Of a stretch of DNA of 64,000 bases, positions 24,110 to 37,444 are shown in pieces. Position 1 is the first letter of the stretch. Each line of letters opens with the position of its first letter. The stretch covers positions 186,001-250,000 of the forward strand of contig JAXMGT010000001.1 in NCBI GenBank assembly GCA_046347155.1, read 5' to 3'. The notes beneath the pieces were generated by a model. It saw nothing but the letters and a program-made list of their open reading frames with translations, did not search any database and was not told where the DNA came from. The stretch is from RPQJ01 sp046347155. GTDB taxonomy: Bacteria > Pseudomonadota > Gammaproteobacteria > Steroidobacterales > Steroidobacteraceae. The position numbers and the translations under genes were made by a program.

Positions 24110-24496
24110 CTACAGGCCCAGCGCTTCCCGGATCCGGTCGACGAGATCCTCGCCGCCGTGGTGCTCGACGTAGTCGATCACGATCGGCCCGAACTTCTTC
24201 GCCGTGTCGAGCGGGATGCCGAGTTCCGTGAACGAGGCGGCGAGCCCGGCCCAGCGGCCCGGGCTCTTGCGGCCGCCGAGCAGCGAGCCGAGCCCGCCGG
24301 CCAGCGAGGAGATCGCGCTCGGCGGGGGCGCTTCCTTCAGCAGCTTCGCCGCGCCCGGGACGTCGGCGACGAACGCCGCGAAGTCCTCGCGCGAGAGGTT
24401 CTTCTCGGCCGCGCGCATCAGCGCCACGAGGCCGCCGGTCGCCTGCTCCTTGCTGATGCCGAGTTCCTTCGTCAGGCGCTTGATCAGTACGTTCAT
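24110..24496 (-). CDS. DUF2780-like small protein
   Basis: 128 residues, soluble and mostly helical, with a central Gly/Ser-rich linker (SSLAGGLGSLLGGR). The layout and the VLIKRLTKELGISKEQATGG start fit the DUF2780/VcgC-VcgE-like family as I remember it. No biochemical function is known for that family. The ATG has a GGAGGGG ribosome site upstream. It lies 28 bp after the HerA-like ATPase gene on the same strand. Confidence 0.65.
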   Translation of the reverse strand: MNVLIKRLTKELGISKEQATGGLVALMRAAEKNLSREDFAAFVADVPGAAKLLKEAPPPSAISSLAGGLGSLLGGRKSPGRWAGLAASFTELGIPLDTAKKFGPIVIDYVEHHGGEDLVDRIREALGL

Positions 24497-24524
24497 CGGC
24501 GGCCCCTCCCGGCGCGGATTCTAC

Positions 24525-26939
<2,415 letters not shown>

Positions 26940-27082
26940 GGCAGCCAGTGGTCGACGTGGGTCAGGCGCCCATAGTGACCACAGGCCTGCCGATAGGGAA
27001 GGGGCCGGCCCGGCCGGCGATTCGCCTCGGACGGCGGATTGTTGTCAAATCGCGGCTCCATCACGCTGCCCGGGTAGTCGCC

Positions 27083-29164
27083 ATGACGCGCAACACCGTC
27101 CGCTCCGCCTGCGTCCTGCTGCTCGCAGCAACGCTCGCCGCCGCGTCGGCGTCGGCCGCCGAGCCCGGCAAGCCGCTCTACGGCGGCTGGGGGTTCGACC
27201 TGGCCGGGGCGGACCTCGCCGTGAAGCCCGGCGACAACTTCTTCCGCTACGCGAACGGGACCTGGCTCGAGCACGCGACGATTCCGCCCGACAAGTCGGC
27301 GAACACGCTGCGGCTGCAGATGACCGACCGTACCGAGGAGCGCATCCACGCCATCCTCGAGGCCGCAGCGTCCGGGGTGCCGACCGAACCCACGACACTC
27401 GAGGGCAAGGCCGGCGCGTTCTACGCGTCGTTCATGGACGAGGCGCGCGTCGGGAAGCTCGGGGCCTCACCGCTCGCGCCGGACCTCGCCGCGCTGCGCG
27501 GCGCCCGGTCGCGCGCCGATCTCGCCGCGCTCATGGGGGGAAGCAACCAGGGCTTCATGCCGACGATCTTCGGGTCGTGGATCGACGTCGATCTCAAGGA
27601 CCCGGGCCGCTACGCCGTCTATTTCTCGCAGTCGGGTCTCGGCCTGCCGGACCGCGACTACTACCTCGAGCCCGGATTCGCGAACGTGCGCAAGGCCTAC
27701 GAGGCCTACGCGGCCACGCTGCTCGGACTGGCCGGCTGGCCGCAGCCCGAGGTCCGCGCGAAGGAGATCCTCGCCTTCGAGACGAGGCTCGCCGCGGCGA
27801 GCTGGACGAAGGTGCAGCAGCGCGATCTCGACGCCGTCTACAACCCGGTCACGATCGCGGAACTCGAGGCGCTGACGCCCGGCTTCCCCTGGCGACGCGT
27901 GCTCGTCGGGGCAGGCCTCGGCACGGTCCGGCGAGTGATCGTCTCGGAGAAGAGCGCCTTCCCGAAGCTCGCCGCGGCGTACGCCGGCACGCCGCTCGAG
28001 ACGCTGCGGGCCTGGTTCGCGTTCCACGTCGTCGACAACGCCGCGCCCTACCTGTCGCAGCCCTTCGTCGACGCGCACTTCGAGTTGCACGGCCGCACGC
28101 TGACGGGCCAGCAGGCACAGCGCGCGCGCTGGAAGCAGGCCGTCACGGCCGTGAGCGGCGACGACTTCCTGGTCGGGGAGCGCTTCGGCAGCTTCGGCAC
28201 GATGGGCTTCGGCGTCGGCCAGCTCTACACGGCGAAGTACTTCGGCCCCGAGGCGCGCGCCAAGATCGAGGCGCTGGTCGCGAACCTGAAGGCGGCCTAT
28301 CGCGTGCGGCTCGAGCACCTCGACTGGATGGGGCCCGAGACGCGCAAGGAGGCGCTGCGCAAGCTCGACACCTACACGATCAAGGTCGGCTACCCCGACC
28401 ACCCGCGCGACTATTCCGCGCTGGTCGTGAAGAGCGACGACCTGGTCGGCAACGTGCTGCGCGCCGCCGCACTCGACTGGAACTTCCAGACCGGCCGGCT
28501 GTTCGGCCCGGTGGATCGCAGCGACTGGACGATGACGCCGCAGACCAACGACGCCTACAACGGCACGCTGCGCGACATCGTGTTCCCGGCCGGGATCCTC
28601 CAGGCCCCGCTCTTCGACGAGTACGCCGACCCGGCGGTCAACTACGGCGCCATCGGCGGGATCATCGGCCACGAACTCACGCACGGCTTCGACGACGAGG
28701 GCCGCAAGATCGATGCCGACGGCGCGCTGCGCGACTGGTGGACGAAGGAGGACGCCGAACGCTTCGAGAAGCAGGCGAAGATGCTGGCCGACCAGTACTC
28801 GGCCTTCGAGGTGCTGCCGGGGCTCCACGTGAACGGCCAGCTCACGCTCGGGGAGAACATCGCCGACCTCGGCGGACTGGCCAGCGCCCTCGACGCCTAC
28901 CGGGCGTCGCTCGGCGGCGCGCCCGCACCGGTGCTCGACGGTTTCACCGGCGACCAGCGCGTGCTGCTCGGCTGGGCGCAGGCCTGGCGTGGCAAGGTCA
29001 CCGACGACTTCGTCCGCAAGCAGGTGGTGAGCGATCCCCACAGCCCGCGGCGCTTCCGTGTCATCGGGCCCACCCGCAACATCGATCCCTGGTACGAGGC
29101 CTTCGGCGTCCAGCCGGCCGACGCGATGTACCTGCCGCCGGACCGGCGGGTCCGGATCTGGTAG
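27083..29164 (+). CDS. M13 (neprilysin/PepO) family metallopeptidase
   Basis: 693 residues with a signal peptide (cleaved after ASASA). The zinc motif HELTH (H530, E531, H534) and downstream GENIADLGG supply the three metal ligands; NDAYN upstream is the substrate-binding NAY/NAF-type motif. The C-terminal PPDRRVRIW is the conserved M13 tail. It probably degrades small peptides in the periplasm. ATG 27083 begins the signal peptide; the frame is open 135 bp further upstream without signal-like sequence. It is divergent from the HerA gene across a 143-bp gap. Confidence 0.94.
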   Translation: MTRNTVRSACVLLLAATLAAASASAAEPGKPLYGGWGFDLAGADLAVKPGDNFFRYANGTWLEHATIPPDKSANTLRLQMTDRTEERIHAILEAAASGVPTEPTTLEGKAGAFYASFMDEARVGKLGASPLAPDLAALRGARSRADLAALMGGSNQGFMPTIFGSWIDVDLKDPGRYAVYFSQSGLGLPDRDYYLEPGFANVRKAYEAYAATLLGLAGWPQPEVRAKEILAFETRLAAASWTKVQQRDLDAVYNPVTIAELEALTPGFPWRRVLVGAGLGTVRRVIVSEKSAFPKLAAAYAGTPLETLRAWFAFHVVDNAAPYLSQPFVDAHFELHGRTLTGQQAQRARWKQAVTAVSGDDFLVGERFGSFGTMGFGVGQLYTAKYFGPEARAKIEALVANLKAAYRVRLEHLDWMGPETRKEALRKLDTYTIKVGYPDHPRDYSALVVKSDDLVGNVLRAAALDWNFQTGRLFGPVDRSDWTMTPQTNDAYNGTLRDIVFPAGILQAPLFDEYADPAVNYGAIGGIIGHELTHGFDDEGRKIDADGALRDWWTKEDAERFEKQAKMLADQYSAFEVLPGLHVNGQLTLGENIADLGGLASALDAYRASLGGAPAPVLDGFTGDQRVLLGWAQAWRGKVTDDFVRKQVVSDPHSPRRFRVIGPTRNIDPWYEAFGVQPADAMYLPPDRRVRIW

Positions 29165-29191
29165 GCGGTTGGGCCGTGGCCGGGTGCGCCT

Positions 29192-29246
29192 GTAACCACT
29201 TTGTGACCGGGCCGAGACTGACGGCGTAACCGGACCGGCCTAGGAT
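29192..29246 (+). promoter_or_regulatory. cysA promoter with GTRACC direct repeats
   Basis: GTAACC (29192), GTGACC (29203) and GTAACC (29226) flank a -35-like CTGACG (29218-29223). A 17-bp spacer leads to the -10-like TAGGAT (29241-29246). The first two repeats are exactly 11 bp apart, one DNA turn, like an OmpR/PhoB-family box placed just upstream of the -35. The same arrangement, with the same spacings, precedes the porin gene at 39973-40028 (34 of 42 positions identical by my alignment). Confidence 0.7.
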
Positions 29247-29278
29247 GGACGTTCGAGCTACGTCCCGACGGGTCCAGC

Positions 29279-31015
29279 ATGTCCATCGCACTCGACCAGG
29301 TGACCAAACGGTATCAGTCGGTACCGGTCGTCAATGACGTCACGCTCAGCATCGAGCAGGGCGAGTTCCTGGTGCTGCTCGGTCCGAGCGGCAGCGGCAA
29401 GAGCACGTTGCTCCGCGCGATCGCAGGGCTGACCGAGATCGACCACGGCCGGGTCTCTCTGCACGGCCGCGACGTCACTCACGTCTCGGCCCGGGACCGC
29501 GAAGTCGGCTTCGTGTTCCAGCACTACGCGCTGTTCCGGCACATGACGATCGCCGAGAACATCGAGTTTGCACTGCGGGTCCGCAAGGTGAAGTCGGCCG
29601 AACGACGCGCCCGCCGGAAGGAACTCCTGCGGCTCGTCGCGCTCGAGGGCATGGACGACCGGCTGCCGAGCCAGCTGTCGGGCGGCCAGCAGCAGCGGGT
29701 GGCCGTGGCCCGCGCGCTCGCGCACCGGCCCGAGGTGCTGCTGATGGACGAGCCCTTCGGCGCGCTCGACGCGAAGATACGCGAGGAACTGCGGCGCACG
29801 ATCCGGCAGATCCAGCGCGAGATCGGCATGACGACGATTCTCGTCACGCACGATCAGGAGGAGGCGTTCGCGCTCGCGGACCGGATCGGCGTGATGCACC
29901 AGGGCCGCCTGCTCGAGTGCGGCCGCCCCGACGACCTCTACACGCGACCCCAGACGCGGTTCGTCTCGACGTTCCTCGGCGCCGCCAACCTGCTGCTCGG
30001 TTACCGCACGCCTGCCGGCGTGCGTTTCAGCGCCGAGGCCGGTGCCGGCCCCGCCGTGCCGCGCGAGGTCGTCGCGGTGCTCCGGCCCGAGGAGGTCGAA
30101 CTCGCGGCCGGCGAGGCCGAGGCCCGGTCGAACTTCGTGGGTTACGGCACCGTCGAGGAGATCCTGTTCGGCGGCGCGGTCGAGCGGCTCCGGGTCCGGA
30201 TGTCGAGCGACGGTCCGGTGCCGGTGGCGCCGGGCCGGGACGATGCCGCCGACACCGGATCGCTGATCGAGGTGTCGCGCACGCTGCCCGAGCAGCGGGA
30301 CTTCCCGGTCACGCCGGGGCGGCGCGTGGCGGTTGCCGCACGTCGCGTGCACGTGCTTCCGACACCGATCTCGAGTTTCACCGCGGTCGCCGGGGACGAG
30401 CGGACCGCGCGGTCGCTGCGGGACGCCCCGCTGCTCGCGACACTCGGCACCCGGATGCAGACCCGGGTCGGCGTACGCATCGGTCGCGGTGATCGCGCGC
30501 CGCCCGGGATGCCGGTCATCGCGACCGGTCCCGGCAGCGCCGCGCATGCGCAGTGGCAGCTGCAGCACGGCGCACGGCAGCTCTTGTGCATCGCCCCCGA
30601 GGCGACGCTGCCCTCGCACGTGCTCGTGCACACGCTCGATCCGGGCGCGCGCCGCGCGGCGGTCCCGGTCGCGGCCAGCCTGCTGCGCCACGTCGCGGCC
30701 GAGGCGGTGTACCTGGCGATCCACCCGGCGTCGGCGGCCGAGCGAGAGCGGACCGAGTTCACCCGCGACCTGCTCGACGCCCGGTCGTCCGCGCTCGCGG
30801 AGCACGGCCTCGACGTGCGCACGGAACTGCGGTTCGGCGACACGGCCGCCGAGCTCGAGCGGGAACTCGCGGCCCACCCGGGGACGCTGCTGGTGCTCGG
30901 GACGTCCGATCCCGCCTCGATCGACTGGGGCTGGCTCGGGCGCGTGCTCGACACGCAGCCGGCGCAACCGGTGCTGATCGTCAGTGCGGCGGGCGCCGCC
31001 GGCCCGGAGGCCTGA
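29279..31015 (+). CDS. cysA: Sulfate/thiosulfate ABC importer ATPase CysA with C-terminal USP-like domain
   Basis: 578 residues, versus ~350 for ordinary CysA. Residues 1-235 are the ABC ATPase: Walker A GPSGSGKST at 35-43, signature LSGGQQQR and Walker B LLMDEPFGALD. A TOBE-like regulatory domain follows to about 380. The remaining ~190 residues resemble a universal-stress-protein fold (AAVPVAASLLRHVAAEAVYL, then PGTLLVLGTSD and a VLIV end), so the importer may sense a nucleotide or stress signal. It drives CysT/CysW; the stop is 3 bp before cysT. Sulfate specificity is inferred from the permeases, the sulfate-binding protein and nearby cysB. Confidence 0.88.
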   Translation: MSIALDQVTKRYQSVPVVNDVTLSIEQGEFLVLLGPSGSGKSTLLRAIAGLTEIDHGRVSLHGRDVTHVSARDREVGFVFQHYALFRHMTIAENIEFALRVRKVKSAERRARRKELLRLVALEGMDDRLPSQLSGGQQQRVAVARALAHRPEVLLMDEPFGALDAKIREELRRTIRQIQREIGMTTILVTHDQEEAFALADRIGVMHQGRLLECGRPDDLYTRPQTRFVSTFLGAANLLLGYRTPAGVRFSAEAGAGPAVPREVVAVLRPEEVELAAGEAEARSNFVGYGTVEEILFGGAVERLRVRMSSDGPVPVAPGRDDAADTGSLIEVSRTLPEQRDFPVTPGRRVAVAARRVHVLPTPISSFTAVAGDERTARSLRDAPLLATLGTRMQTRVGVRIGRGDRAPPGMPVIATGPGSAAHAQWQLQHGARQLLCIAPEATLPSHVLVHTLDPGARRAAVPVAASLLRHVAAEAVYLAIHPASAAERERTEFTRDLLDARSSALAEHGLDVRTELRFGDTAAELERELAAHPGTLLVLGTSDPASIDWGWLGRVLDTQPAQPVLIVSAAGAAGPEA

Positions 31016-31018
31016 GCC

Positions 31019-31864
31019 GTGGCGTCCGGGCGTTTCCGGCAGCCGAGCATCCTGCCGGGCTTCGGCCTCACGCTCGGCTTCACGACGTTCTTTCTGAGCG
31101 CGGTCGTGCTGCTGCCGCTCGCCGCGCTCGCGACGAAGGCGACCGCGATGACGTGGTCCGAATTCGCCGCGATACTGCTCGACCCGCGCGCGCTGGCGTC
31201 CTACCGGCTGAGCTTCGGCGCGGCGTTCCTCGCCGCGAGCGTGAACACCGTGTTCGGCTTCATCGTCGCGTGGTCGCTCGTGCGCTACGACTTCCCGGGT
31301 CGCCGGCTCGTCGACGCGCTGATCGACCTCCCGTTCGCGCTGCCGACCGCCGTGTCCGGCATCGCGCTCGCGGCCGTGTTCGCCCCGAACGGCTGGCTCG
31401 GGCTCAAGCTCGCGACGATGGGCGTGCAGGTCGCCTACACGTGGATCGGCGTCGTCGTCGCGCTGACGCTGATCGGGATGCCGTTCGTCGTGCGCTCGGT
31501 GCAGCCGGCGCTCGTGGAGGCGCAGCGCGACCTCGAGGAGGCGGCCGAGACGCTCGGCGCCGGGCCGTTCTACATCTTCCGCCGGATCATCCTGCCGGCC
31601 GTGCTGCCTGCGCTGCTCACCGGGTTCACGCTCGCGCTCGCGCGCGGCATCGGCGAGTACGGCTCCGTCGTGTTCATCTCGGGCAACCTGCCGTTCAAGA
31701 CCGAGATCACGCCGCTCCTGGTCGTGATCAAGCTCGAGCAGTTCGACTACGCGGGCGCCGCGGCGCTCGGATTCATCATGCTCGTGATGTCGTTCGTGAT
31801 GCTGTTTGCGATCAACCTCGTGCAGGCCTGGGGCCGGCGCGCGCACACCGGGCGGGGACACTGA
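31019..31864 (+). CDS. cysT: Sulfate/thiosulfate ABC importer permease CysT
   Basis: 281 residues with about six membrane helices and the binding-protein-dependent permease (EAA) loop EAAETLGAGPFYIFRRIILP that docks on the ATPase. It forms the channel with CysW. The start is GTG 31019, 3 bp after the cysA stop. It ends 1 bp before the cysW GTG. The family is clear from the LIDLPFALPTAVSGIAL segment. Confidence 0.93.
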   Translation: MASGRFRQPSILPGFGLTLGFTTFFLSAVVLLPLAALATKATAMTWSEFAAILLDPRALASYRLSFGAAFLAASVNTVFGFIVAWSLVRYDFPGRRLVDALIDLPFALPTAVSGIALAAVFAPNGWLGLKLATMGVQVAYTWIGVVVALTLIGMPFVVRSVQPALVEAQRDLEEAAETLGAGPFYIFRRIILPAVLPALLTGFTLALARGIGEYGSVVFISGNLPFKTEITPLLVVIKLEQFDYAGAAALGFIMLVMSFVMLFAINLVQAWGRRAHTGRGH

Positions 31865-31865
31865 G

Positions 31866-32720
31866 GTGGCCGGCGTCGCACCCCGCGGCGAACGGCGGCG
31901 CCACGTCTCGGCGGCGGCGCGGCTCGGTCGCGCGGCGCTGATCGCCGTCGCGGTCGCGTTCGTCGCAATGCTGCTGGTCGCACCACTCGGCGCGGTGCTC
32001 TACCAGGCCCTCGCGAAGGGCGTCGTGGCCTATTTCCAGAGCTTCGACGATCCGGACACGCGCTCGGCCATCGAGCTCACGCTGCTCACGGCGGCGATCG
32101 TCGTGCCGCTGAACACGATCTTCGGCATCTCCGCTGCCTGGGCCATCGCGAAATTCGAGTTCCGCGGCAAGAGCCTGCTGATCACGCTGATCGACCTGCC
32201 GTTCGCGGTGTCACCGGTCGTCGCGGGCCTCGTGCTCGTGATGCTGTTCGGCGCCCACGGCTGGTTCGGCGCCTGGCTCCAGGAACGCGACATCTCGATC
32301 ATCTTCGCCGTGCCGGGCATCGTGCTCGCGACGGTGTTCGTCACGTTCCCGTACGTGGCGCGCGAACTCATCCCGTTGATGCAGCAACAGGGCAGCGAGG
32401 AGGAGGAAGCCGCGATCACGCTCGGCGCGGGTGCCTGGATGACGTTCCTGCGGGTCACGCTCCCCAAGATCCGCTGGGGCCTGCTCTACGGCGTGATCCT
32501 GTGCAACGCCCGCGCAATGGGCGAGTTCGGCGCCGTGTCGGTCGTCTCCGGGCACATCCGCGGCATGACCAACACGATGCCGCTGCAGGTCGAGATCCTG
32601 TACAACGAGTACAATTTCGTCGCCGCATTCGCGGTCGCCTCGCTGCTCGCGGTGCTCGCGATCGTCACGCTCGTGATCAAGAGCCTGGTCGAGTGGCGGG
32701 CCGACCGCCGCACCGGCTGA
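31866..32720 (+). CDS. cysW: Sulfate/thiosulfate ABC importer permease CysW
   Basis: 284 residues with six predicted membrane helices and the EAA-type loop EEAAITLGAGAWMTFLRVTLP, plus the CysW hallmark RAMGEFGAVSVVSGHIRG. It partners CysT. I set the start at GTG 31866, 1 bp after the cysT stop; the longer ATG-started frame would run 60 bp into cysT. It is followed by the histidine kinase gene after 13 bp, so the two-component system is probably in the same transcript. Confidence 0.93.
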   Translation: MAGVAPRGERRRHVSAAARLGRAALIAVAVAFVAMLLVAPLGAVLYQALAKGVVAYFQSFDDPDTRSAIELTLLTAAIVVPLNTIFGISAAWAIAKFEFRGKSLLITLIDLPFAVSPVVAGLVLVMLFGAHGWFGAWLQERDISIIFAVPGIVLATVFVTFPYVARELIPLMQQQGSEEEEAAITLGAGAWMTFLRVTLPKIRWGLLYGVILCNARAMGEFGAVSVVSGHIRGMTNTMPLQVEILYNEYNFVAAFAVASLLAVLAIVTLVIKSLVEWRADRRTG

Positions 32721-32733
32721 ACGGAGCCAAACG

Positions 32734-34842
32734 TTGCTGCGCGACAGCGTCGACAACCTGCGCCGACTCGCCACGGGGCCGAAATCCCTGCAGGGCTCGC
32801 TCGTGATCACGGTGGCCGGCCTGCTGCTCGCCGCGATCGTCGTGCTCGCGTTCAGCTCGGTCGGCCTGCTGAGACGGCAGGCGGACCAGCAGGCGCTCGT
32901 CCGCACGCAGCTCGCGGGCGTCGCCGCGCGCGAGGAGCTGCGCCGGGTCGAGGAGGACACGCAGACGGTCGTGCGGCTGCTCGCGGCGCGTCCGACGCTG
33001 GCGCGGCTGGTGCGCGACGGCAACCGAGACCAGCTCGAGCTGTTCCTGAAGCGCTACTGCAGCGTCGCCGGCATGAGTGGCTGCGCGGTCGTCGCGGGCG
33101 GAGACGTCGTGCTCGGCGCGAGCAGCGCGACCCCCGGCTGGCCCGCGCTGCTCGACGCGGTGTCCGAGCAGGGCGAGCACTTCATGTTCGCGCCGGCCGA
33201 CGTACCGGGTGGCGTCCTCGGCGCGACGGCGCCGGTGCCGAACCTGCCCGGGACGCGCGTCGTCGTGGTCCGCGACCTCGACGACCGGCTGGCGGCGAGG
33301 CTCACCGAGGCGGCCGACCTGCAGGTGCGGCTCGTCCGGCTGTCGAAGTGGCTGGACGGCGTGCCCGAGGCGCTGAAGCCGCTGCATTCGGCTGCGATCA
33401 CGAACGGGGCGCAGGCCTCGGAGCGCATCGCCGCGGCCGGCGTCTATGCGTCGAGCACGCCCGTCGTCGCCTCGACGGGCGAGGGCGTCGCGTTGATCGA
33501 GGCGCGGCTGCCGATCGCCGAGGTGAACGCGACGGTCGACGGCTTCGTCCGCCGGCTCGCCTGGACCGCGCTCGTGCTCGGCGCCGTCGCGGTGCTGCTC
33601 GCGTGGCTGCTGGCGCGGCGCATCGTGCGCCCGCTCGAACTCGTGGCCGGGGCCGCGCAACGACTCGGCCGTGGCGACTTCTCGGCCTCGATACCGGAGA
33701 CCGGCAGCCCGGAAACCGTCGCGCTCGGCCGCACGCTCGAGGCGATGCGCCGCAACGTCGTCGACACCACCGCGACGCTCCGGCGCCGCGAGGCCGAGGC
33801 CCAGGCGATGCTGCGGAGCGTCGTCGAGGGCGTCTACGCGGTCGATGCGGACCGGGTCGTCCGCTACCTGAATCCGCAGGCCGAGCGCATCGCCGGCGTC
33901 GCCGCGGGCGACGCGGTCGGGCGCTTCTGCGGCGACGTGCTCCGGCCCTGCCGCGGCAAGGACGGCTCCCGTCCCTGCGAGAGCGCCTGCCCGATCCTCG
34001 CGGCCCGCGAGCGCGACCCGGCGCAGGCCACCGAGTTCCTCGAGCGCGACGACGGCACGCGCCGCACCGTGATCATCACGAGCGCGCGGATGGTCGACGG
34101 GCTGCAGGTGCAGGTGCTGCGCGACGAGACGCCGCTCGAGTCGGCGCGACGGGCGCGCGACTCGATCCTCGCGAACATCTCGCACGAGTTCCGCACGCCG
34201 CTCGCGGCGCAGCTCGCCTCGCTCGAACTGCTCGAGGACCACCTCGAGCAGATGCCGCGCGAGCAGCTGCGCGAGCTCGTGGCCTCGCTGCAGCGGGGTA
34301 CGCTCCGGCTCACGCGGCTGATCGACAACCTGCTCGAGAGCGTCCGGATCGAGTCCGGGCAGCTCACGATCCGGACCCAGCCCGTGCCGCTGGCCGAGGT
34401 GGTGCGCGACGCGGCGGGACTCGTCGAGGGCCTGCTCGCGCAGCGGGGCCAGACGCTCGAGGTCGACGTGCCGGACGACCTGCCCGACGTGCAGGGCGAC
34501 GCGCCGCGACTCACGCAGGTGTTCGTGAACCTGCTGGCGAACGCGAACAAGTTCGGCCCCGAGGGTTCGACGATCCGGGTCGGCGCCGAGGCGGCCGACG
34601 GGTGCGTGCGTGCCTGGGTCGAGGACGAGGGTCCCGGCGTGCCGGACCCCGAGCAGGGTTCGATCTTCGAACGCTTCTATCGGTCGGCCGACGCCGAGCC
34701 GGAGCCGCGCGGCCTCGGGCTCGGGCTGTGGATCGTCAAGAGCATCGTGGACAGGCACGGCGGCCGGATCGTCGCGGAGCGCACGGCCGCCGGGCGCACG
34801 CGTTTCACGTTGACGCTGCCCCCGGGTGAGCCCGACGCATGA
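32734..34842 (+). CDS. Sensor histidine kinase with PAS domain bearing a four-cysteine motif
   Basis: 702 residues, TTG start. Helix 22-45 and helix 276-295 bracket a ~230-residue periplasmic sensor. HAMP, then a PAS domain (~355-465), the phosphoacceptor domain (H484 in NISHEFRTPL) and the ATPase domain (NLLANANKFGP, DEGPGVP, GLGLGLWIVK) follow. The PAS domain has C399, C406, C415 and C419 within 21 residues, which could bind a metal or Fe-S cluster or respond to redox. The gene lies 13 bp after cysW, and its stop overlaps the regulator (ATGA). The signal is unknown. Context suggests sulfur or redox status. Confidence 0.88.
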   Translation: MLRDSVDNLRRLATGPKSLQGSLVITVAGLLLAAIVVLAFSSVGLLRRQADQQALVRTQLAGVAAREELRRVEEDTQTVVRLLAARPTLARLVRDGNRDQLELFLKRYCSVAGMSGCAVVAGGDVVLGASSATPGWPALLDAVSEQGEHFMFAPADVPGGVLGATAPVPNLPGTRVVVVRDLDDRLAARLTEAADLQVRLVRLSKWLDGVPEALKPLHSAAITNGAQASERIAAAGVYASSTPVVASTGEGVALIEARLPIAEVNATVDGFVRRLAWTALVLGAVAVLLAWLLARRIVRPLELVAGAAQRLGRGDFSASIPETGSPETVALGRTLEAMRRNVVDTTATLRRREAEAQAMLRSVVEGVYAVDADRVVRYLNPQAERIAGVAAGDAVGRFCGDVLRPCRGKDGSRPCESACPILAARERDPAQATEFLERDDGTRRTVIITSARMVDGLQVQVLRDETPLESARRARDSILANISHEFRTPLAAQLASLELLEDHLEQMPREQLRELVASLQRGTLRLTRLIDNLLESVRIESGQLTIRTQPVPLAEVVRDAAGLVEGLLAQRGQTLEVDVPDDLPDVQGDAPRLTQVFVNLLANANKFGPEGSTIRVGAEAADGCVRAWVEDEGPGVPDPEQGSIFERFYRSADAEPEPRGLGLGLWIVKSIVDRHGGRIVAERTAAGRTRFTLTLPPGEPDA

Positions 34843-35515
34843 AGATCCTGATCGTGGACGACGACGCCGACCTGCTCGCGCTGGTCGGGTTCGCGCTGAC
34901 TCAGGCCGGTTACGTGGTCGTGAAGGCGACCGACGCCCGCACGGCGATCGCACGCTACGAGGCCGAGGTGCCGGACCTCGCGATCCTCGACATCAACCTG
35001 CCGGACGGCAGCGGCTTCGACGTCTGCGAGGCGATCCGCGAGCGCGGGCGCACTCCCGTGATGATGCTCACGGCGAGGGGCGAGGAAGAGGACCTGGTGC
35101 GCGCGCTCGACCTCGGGGCCGACGACTACCTGACGAAGCCCTTCAGCCCGCGAACGCTGCTCGCTCGCGTGAAGGCGCTGCTGCGCCGGGCCGGGCTCGA
35201 ATCGGGCGGGACGGCGAGCGCCGGGCGGTTCGCGCTCGACCTCGAGTCGCACTACCTGCGCGTCGACGGCGCAGCCCCGGTCAAGCTAACGAAGCTCGAG
35301 ACGCGGCTGATGCAGATCCTGATCGCGAACGCGGGTGGCGTCGTGAGCACCGAGCGGCTGCTCGCCCACGTCTGGGGCCGGCGCGGCGACGGCGACCGGC
35401 AGCTCCTGAAGCAGCTCGTGCACCGGTTGCGCCACAAGATCGAGGCCGACCCGGCCGCACCGCGCTGGCTGCGTACCGAGGCCGGTGCGGGCTACCGGTT
35501 CGTCGCCGAGGACGC

Positions 35516-35525
<10 letters not shown>
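34839..35525 (+). CDS. OmpR-family response regulator
   Basis: 228 residues: receiver domain with acidic pocket (D7-D9), phospho-acceptor D51 (ILDINLPDGSG) and K in TKPFSPR, then an OmpR-type winged helix (~125-225). Its ATG overlaps the kinase stop by 4 bp. Its location between the sulfate importer and the sulfate-binding-protein/porin unit, both with matching GTRACC repeats, makes it the likely regulator of both (inference). Its last 10 bp overlap the convergent ABC exporter gene. Confidence 0.93.
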
Positions 35526-37375
<1,850 letters not shown>

Positions 37376-37395
37376 GGTCCGGCGAGCTTGCCATG

Positions 37396-37428
37396 AAAAA
37401 GGCCGCGGCGTCGGGCGACGCCGCGGCC
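37396..37428 (-). terminator. Rho-independent terminator of the porin / sulfate-binding unit
   Basis: On the minus strand a perfect 12-bp stem (arms 37417-37428 and 37401-37412, GGCCGCGGCGTC/GACGCCGCGGCC) with a 4-base loop is followed by five T (37400-37396). It lies 16 bp beyond the stop of the sulfate-binding protein gene and closes that transcription unit ahead of the ABC exporter start. Confidence 0.9.
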
Positions 37429-37444
37429 TCCGGGTGCCGGCGCC

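Noticed and set aside
26985..26999. Another GCCGATA sigma-28-like -10 upstream of the M13 peptidase
   Set aside because: The downstream bases resemble the site at 4227, but no TCAAG/TAAAG lies about 15 bp upstream.
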